Part shown: piece after piece, positions 61,429 to 64,000 of the stretch | How positions within the stretch are numbered: position 1 is the stretch's first letter | How the letters are laid out: the number at the start of each line of letters is the position of its first letter | Notes under the pieces: model-generated | The model's database searches: none | What the model saw: the letters and a program-made list of their open reading frames with translations, nothing else | What the model was told of the DNA's origin: nothing | Assembly: GCF_035968265.1 (NCBI RefSeq) | Contig: NZ_JAVYIM010000006.1 | Location: 1-64,000, forward strand | DNA from: Nitrosarchaeum sp. | Lineage (GTDB): Archaea; Thermoproteota; Nitrososphaeria; Nitrososphaerales; Nitrosopumilaceae | Reading direction: 5' to 3' | Length of the DNA stretch: 64,000 bases | Translations under genes and position numbers: made by a program

Positions 61429-62286
61429 ATGAGATTAAAAAATACAGATCTAAATAAAATAATTAAAAGAACCATTACAATTAGTCCAAATGCAAGTATA
61501 TTAGATGCAAGAGAAATTTTACTCAGACATAACTTAAAACGACTTGTAATAATAGATTCAAAAAAATGCCCTATTGGAATAATTACAGAAAAAGATATTG
61601 CAAAAACTATCTATGCTCTTGGTGATAAACCAATTAAATCTGTCAAAGTCTCTGGTTTTATGTCTAAAAAATTAATTACAGTAAAGAGAACAGATTCAAT
61701 TTATGATTGTGCTAAATTAATGAAAAAAAATCATATAGGTTCCATAATTGTATTAGGTAATAATGGTATTCTAGAGGGTTTAATCACAAAAACTGATCTT
61801 GCGTCTATCTTTTTGACACATGCAATTTCACCACTAAAAGTTTCAAAGATCATGACTAGAAATGTAATCACTGCTATGCCTGGAGATTCATTATTGTATG
61901 TAGAAAGTCTGTTAATTCATAATAGAATTTCAAGAATTGTAATTCAGAGAAATAGAATTCCTGTTGGAATTATCACATACAGAGATTTTGTTCCAGCAAA
62001 ATTACCCTATTGGTTATCTCAATCGGCTGATCCAAAAGAAGTTGAAAATTATAAAATGAATAGTCCTAATGAGTTTCAAGTAAATCAAATGAATCATCTA
62101 CTTCATTTCAAAGCTGTTGATATAATGTCGTCAAATCCAATTACAATTGAAGCTGATGAGGATGTTGGAATAGCTGTATTACTAATGATTAGAAATGGAA
62201 TTAGTGGATTACCAGTTGTAAAAAAATCAAAACTGGTAGGAATTATCACTAAAGCAGATATCGTAAATGCTATTGCACAAGCCTAG
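61429..62286 (+). CDS. Four-CBS domain protein
   Basis: The 285-residue protein has four CBS motifs (about 8-60, 72-125, 140-190 and 230-282; LDAREILLRHNLKRLVIIDS, DCAKLMKKNHIGSIIVLG, VGIAVLLMIRNGISGLPVVK). CBS pairs bind AMP, ATP or SAM. Without an attached enzyme it likely works as an energy-state sensor or binding partner. It is divergent from the 60140 CBS protein. Confidence 0.9.
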   Translation: MRLKNTDLNKIIKRTITISPNASILDAREILLRHNLKRLVIIDSKKCPIGIITEKDIAKTIYALGDKPIKSVKVSGFMSKKLITVKRTDSIYDCAKLMKKNHIGSIIVLGNNGILEGLITKTDLASIFLTHAISPLKVSKIMTRNVITAMPGDSLLYVESLLIHNRISRIVIQRNRIPVGIITYRDFVPAKLPYWLSQSADPKEVENYKMNSPNEFQVNQMNHLLHFKAVDIMSSNPITIEADEDVGIAVLLMIRNGISGLPVVKKSKLVGIITKADIVNAIAQA

Positions 62287-62350
62287 TTTGATTATTATGA
62301 TTGATAATCTTGATTTGGTGTTAAATCATAAAAATATAGGTTAAAAGTGA

Positions 62351-62773
62351 ATGATTAGAAAAAATATAAAAAAAATTCTTGTTCCTCTTGATGGTTCTAA
62401 AAATTCTATGAGAGGATTGGATGAGGCAATTTATCTTGCAAGACAATGTCATGCAACAATTACAGGATTGTATGTAATTCCAATTTATCCAAGAAATTTT
62501 AGTGATGCTATAATGCCATATCAGATGCACCTTACAAAATCGGCAAAAAAATTCATGGAGTCTTCAAAAACTAGATGTGCACAAAAAGGAATTGTGTTTA
62601 AATCTAAAATAATTTTTGGAAGCCCAATTGTAGAAATTATTGATATGGCAAAAGGATTTGATATCATTGTTATTGGATCTAGAGGTCAAAGTGGATTAAA
62701 AGAAATTTTCTTAGGGAGTGTTGCAAATGCCGTGGTACACAAATCAAAAATTCCGGTATTAGTCATAAAGTAG
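62351..62773 (+). CDS. Universal stress protein
   Basis: The 140-residue UspA-like protein begins KKILVPLDGSKNSMRGLDEA and has the ATP-binding GSRGQSGLKEIFLGSVANAVVHKSKIPVLV motif (G-2x-G-9x-G-S pattern in a part of it). USPs respond to stress and energy limitation. It is followed by a second Usp gene whose frame starts where this one stops (TAGTG). Confidence 0.9.
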   Translation: MIRKNIKKILVPLDGSKNSMRGLDEAIYLARQCHATITGLYVIPIYPRNFSDAIMPYQMHLTKSAKKFMESSKTRCAQKGIVFKSKIIFGSPIVEIIDMAKGFDIIVIGSRGQSGLKEIFLGSVANAVVHKSKIPVLVIK

Positions 62774-62793
62774 TGATCACATTGTTTTCAAAA

Positions 62794-63249
62794 ATGCTAA
62801 CCAAAATCCTTGTTCCATATGATGGTTCTAAATATTCAATAAAAGCATTAACTAGAGCTATGGAGCTTGCACATAATCTTGATTCAGAGATTTTTCTATT
62901 TTCTGTCATTTATTTAGATTATATTTCGCCACCAGGAATGTTAGGATTAACTAAAATAAAATCAGAAAAAGAGACTAGAAAAAAATGGAAAAAGTCAGTT
63001 ATGGCAGATTCAGAAAAAATGTTAAAAACAGCAATTAAAAGATGTAATGAGAAAGGAATTTCTGCAACATATCATATTACATATGGTAATGTTGTAAATG
63101 AAATTTTGAAATTTGCAAAAAGAAAGAATATTTCATTAATAGTAATTGGCAGTTATGGTTTGCATGGGATTAATAAATTAAAAACACTGGGAAGTACTAG
63201 TAGAAAAATTTCAGAATTAGCTAAATGCCCTGTATTATTAGTTAAATAA
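62794..63249 (+). CDS. Universal stress protein
   Basis: The protein (151 residues from ATG 62794; GTG 62773 is open in frame) begins LTKILVPYDGSKYSIKALTR and ends IVIGSYGLHGINKL, then STSRKISELAKCPVLLV. Compared with classical ATP-binding USPs the GSxGxxxL...GS motif is altered (GSYGLHGINKLKTLGSTSRK). It forms a tandem pair with the previous Usp and neighbours CBS proteins, a common stress-response grouping in archaea. Confidence 0.88.
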   Translation: MLTKILVPYDGSKYSIKALTRAMELAHNLDSEIFLFSVIYLDYISPPGMLGLTKIKSEKETRKKWKKSVMADSEKMLKTAIKRCNEKGISATYHITYGNVVNEILKFAKRKNISLIVIGSYGLHGINKLKTLGSTSRKISELAKCPVLLVK

Positions 63250-63252
63250 TTT

Positions 63253-63495
63253 TTAGACTAATTCGCCTAGAAAATGAACTACTTTGTTTACAACAATTAC
63301 TGTTCTATCTTTAGGAACATGAAATAATTTTTCTGAATTGTCCGATGTTTCAATTATCATTTTAGAATAAGGATCTTTAAGTGACTTGTATAAAACCCCC
63401 CTATCTCCCACTGATTGAGACCAATTTGTACCTTGTAAAAACGAAATTGATTCAAATTTAATGACATGATATGAAAAAACCATGTTTAAACTCAA
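63253..63495 (-). CDS. Hypothetical protein
   Basis: The 80-residue protein begins MSLNMVFSYHVIKFESISFL and has a beta-rich C-terminus (FHVPKDRTVIVVNKVVHFLG). No motif is recognised. It overlaps the stop of the upstream CBS gene by 4 bp, consistent with a small operon. Function unknown. Confidence 0.6.
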   Translation of the reverse strand: MSLNMVFSYHVIKFESISFLQGTNWSQSVGDRGVLYKSLKDPYSKMIIETSDNSEKLFHVPKDRTVIVVNKVVHFLGELV

Positions 63496-63935
63496 AAATT
63501 CTCTTTTTCCATTCTAGTAATAATTTGATCACATATTTTCCTCATTTCTGAATCAGATCCAACACTGCAAATTTTTACTAAATCAGTGGTTGTAACAATT
63601 CCAATAATCTGATTATCTTTTTTGACAGGTAATTTGTGAATATTATTTATTTTCATAATTTGGGCAGCTTCCCATACTGTTTCATTTGGGTCTATTTCAA
63701 TCAACGGTGAAGACATTACTTCTTCTAATACAATAGATAGTGGTTTTTCTTTAGCAGTTATTCGTTTAACGAAGTCTCTTTCGGTTAAAATTCCCACAGG
63801 TAATTGATTTTTAGTTACAATTATGCAACCAATGTTCTTTTCATCCATTAATTTTGCAGCATCTTTAATTGAAGTAGACACATCTAGTGTGGCTAAATCA
63901 TTAATCATTACATCTTTTACAAATGTATGTGTCAT
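63492..63935 (-). CDS. Two-CBS domain protein
   Basis: The protein is about 147 residues from ATG 63935 (the frame is open to 63986). It has a pair of CBS motifs (FVKDVMINDLATLDVSTSIK, CIIVTKNQLPVGILTERDFV; VWEAAQIMKINNIHKLPVKK, IIGIVTTTDLVK). It is a minimal adenosine-ligand sensor of a type common in Thaumarchaeota. The later ATG matches the start of the first CBS domain. Confidence 0.88.
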   Translation of the reverse strand: MTHTFVKDVMINDLATLDVSTSIKDAAKLMDEKNIGCIIVTKNQLPVGILTERDFVKRITAKEKPLSIVLEEVMSSPLIEIDPNETVWEAAQIMKINNIHKLPVKKDNQIIGIVTTTDLVKICSVGSDSEMRKICDQIITRMEKENF

Positions 63936-64000
63936 GTTATTTTCTATGATTTTCTTTTTATAAATAAGATCCTTATTTTCATACAAGAAAGTAACTGAAT

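Overview
The window is about two-thirds A+T and reads as chromosome of an ammonia-oxidising thaumarchaeon (Nitrosopumilus/Nitrosarchaeum type). The call rests on gene content: two CdvB (ESCRT-III-like) paralogues, a TFB, an Amt ammonium transporter divergent from a P-II gene, assimilatory sulfate activation and APS reduction, cobalamin methyltransferases, archaeosine precursor genes, the aconitase-X type phosphomevalonate dehydratase, and small zinc-ribbon proteins. I saw no rRNA, no CRISPR array and no convincing tRNA.

Layout. 0-18 kb is housekeeping: secreted proteins, cdvB1, a MurI-like protein lacking both catalytic cysteines, cbiF-cbiL-cbiT, RqcH/NFACT, AMMECR1, phosphomevalonate dehydratase (two subunits), endonuclease III, sat-cysH, a ThiI-like protein without its PP-loop, a glycosyltransferase, a structured intergenic RNA candidate and an SDR.

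About 18.3-40.8 kb is an accessory island, probably integrative. A tyrosine recombinase sits at its right end, and a 13-bp direct repeat (18320-18332 and 40770-40782) may mark its borders. Joining the two flanks would place a flippase-like gene directly upstream of the SDR gene. The cargo includes an HNH-HIT fusion with a nearby degenerate copy of its 3' end, PD-(D/E)XK proteins, AbrB and ribbon-helix-helix regulators, and a 1030-residue helicase-nuclease. It also holds two C5-methyltransferase systems, one with two tandem paralogous nucleases, and a Vsr endonuclease. The most unusual part is an operon of nine tiny, mostly overlapping genes (28643 down to 26706). It is divergent from a CARF-type winged-helix regulator, and that regulator's start region carries a three-half-site palindromic repeat.

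40.8-64 kb is again core: GPN GTPase, homoserine kinase, queC, folE and queE (preQ0/archaeosine), a three-gene wHTH/membrane/secreted module, cdvB2, a 34-residue C2H2 zinc finger, TFB, a strongly structured pseudoknotted RNA candidate after 52256, an SDR, cysQ convergent with cysC, and amt/glnK plus a P-II-like protein with a C-terminal extension. The window ends in a CBS-domain and universal-stress-protein cluster, including a four-CBS protein whose C-terminus resembles a ribosome hibernation (HPF) domain.

Functional links. Sulfate assimilation is split over two loci (sat-cysH at 12-14 kb, cysQ/cysC at 54 kb). FolE, QueE and QueC supply preQ0, with QueD missing from the window. Amt, GlnK, the P-II-like protein and an RHH regulator probably form a nitrogen-sensing group. 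Family names come from reading the sequence, not from database searches.
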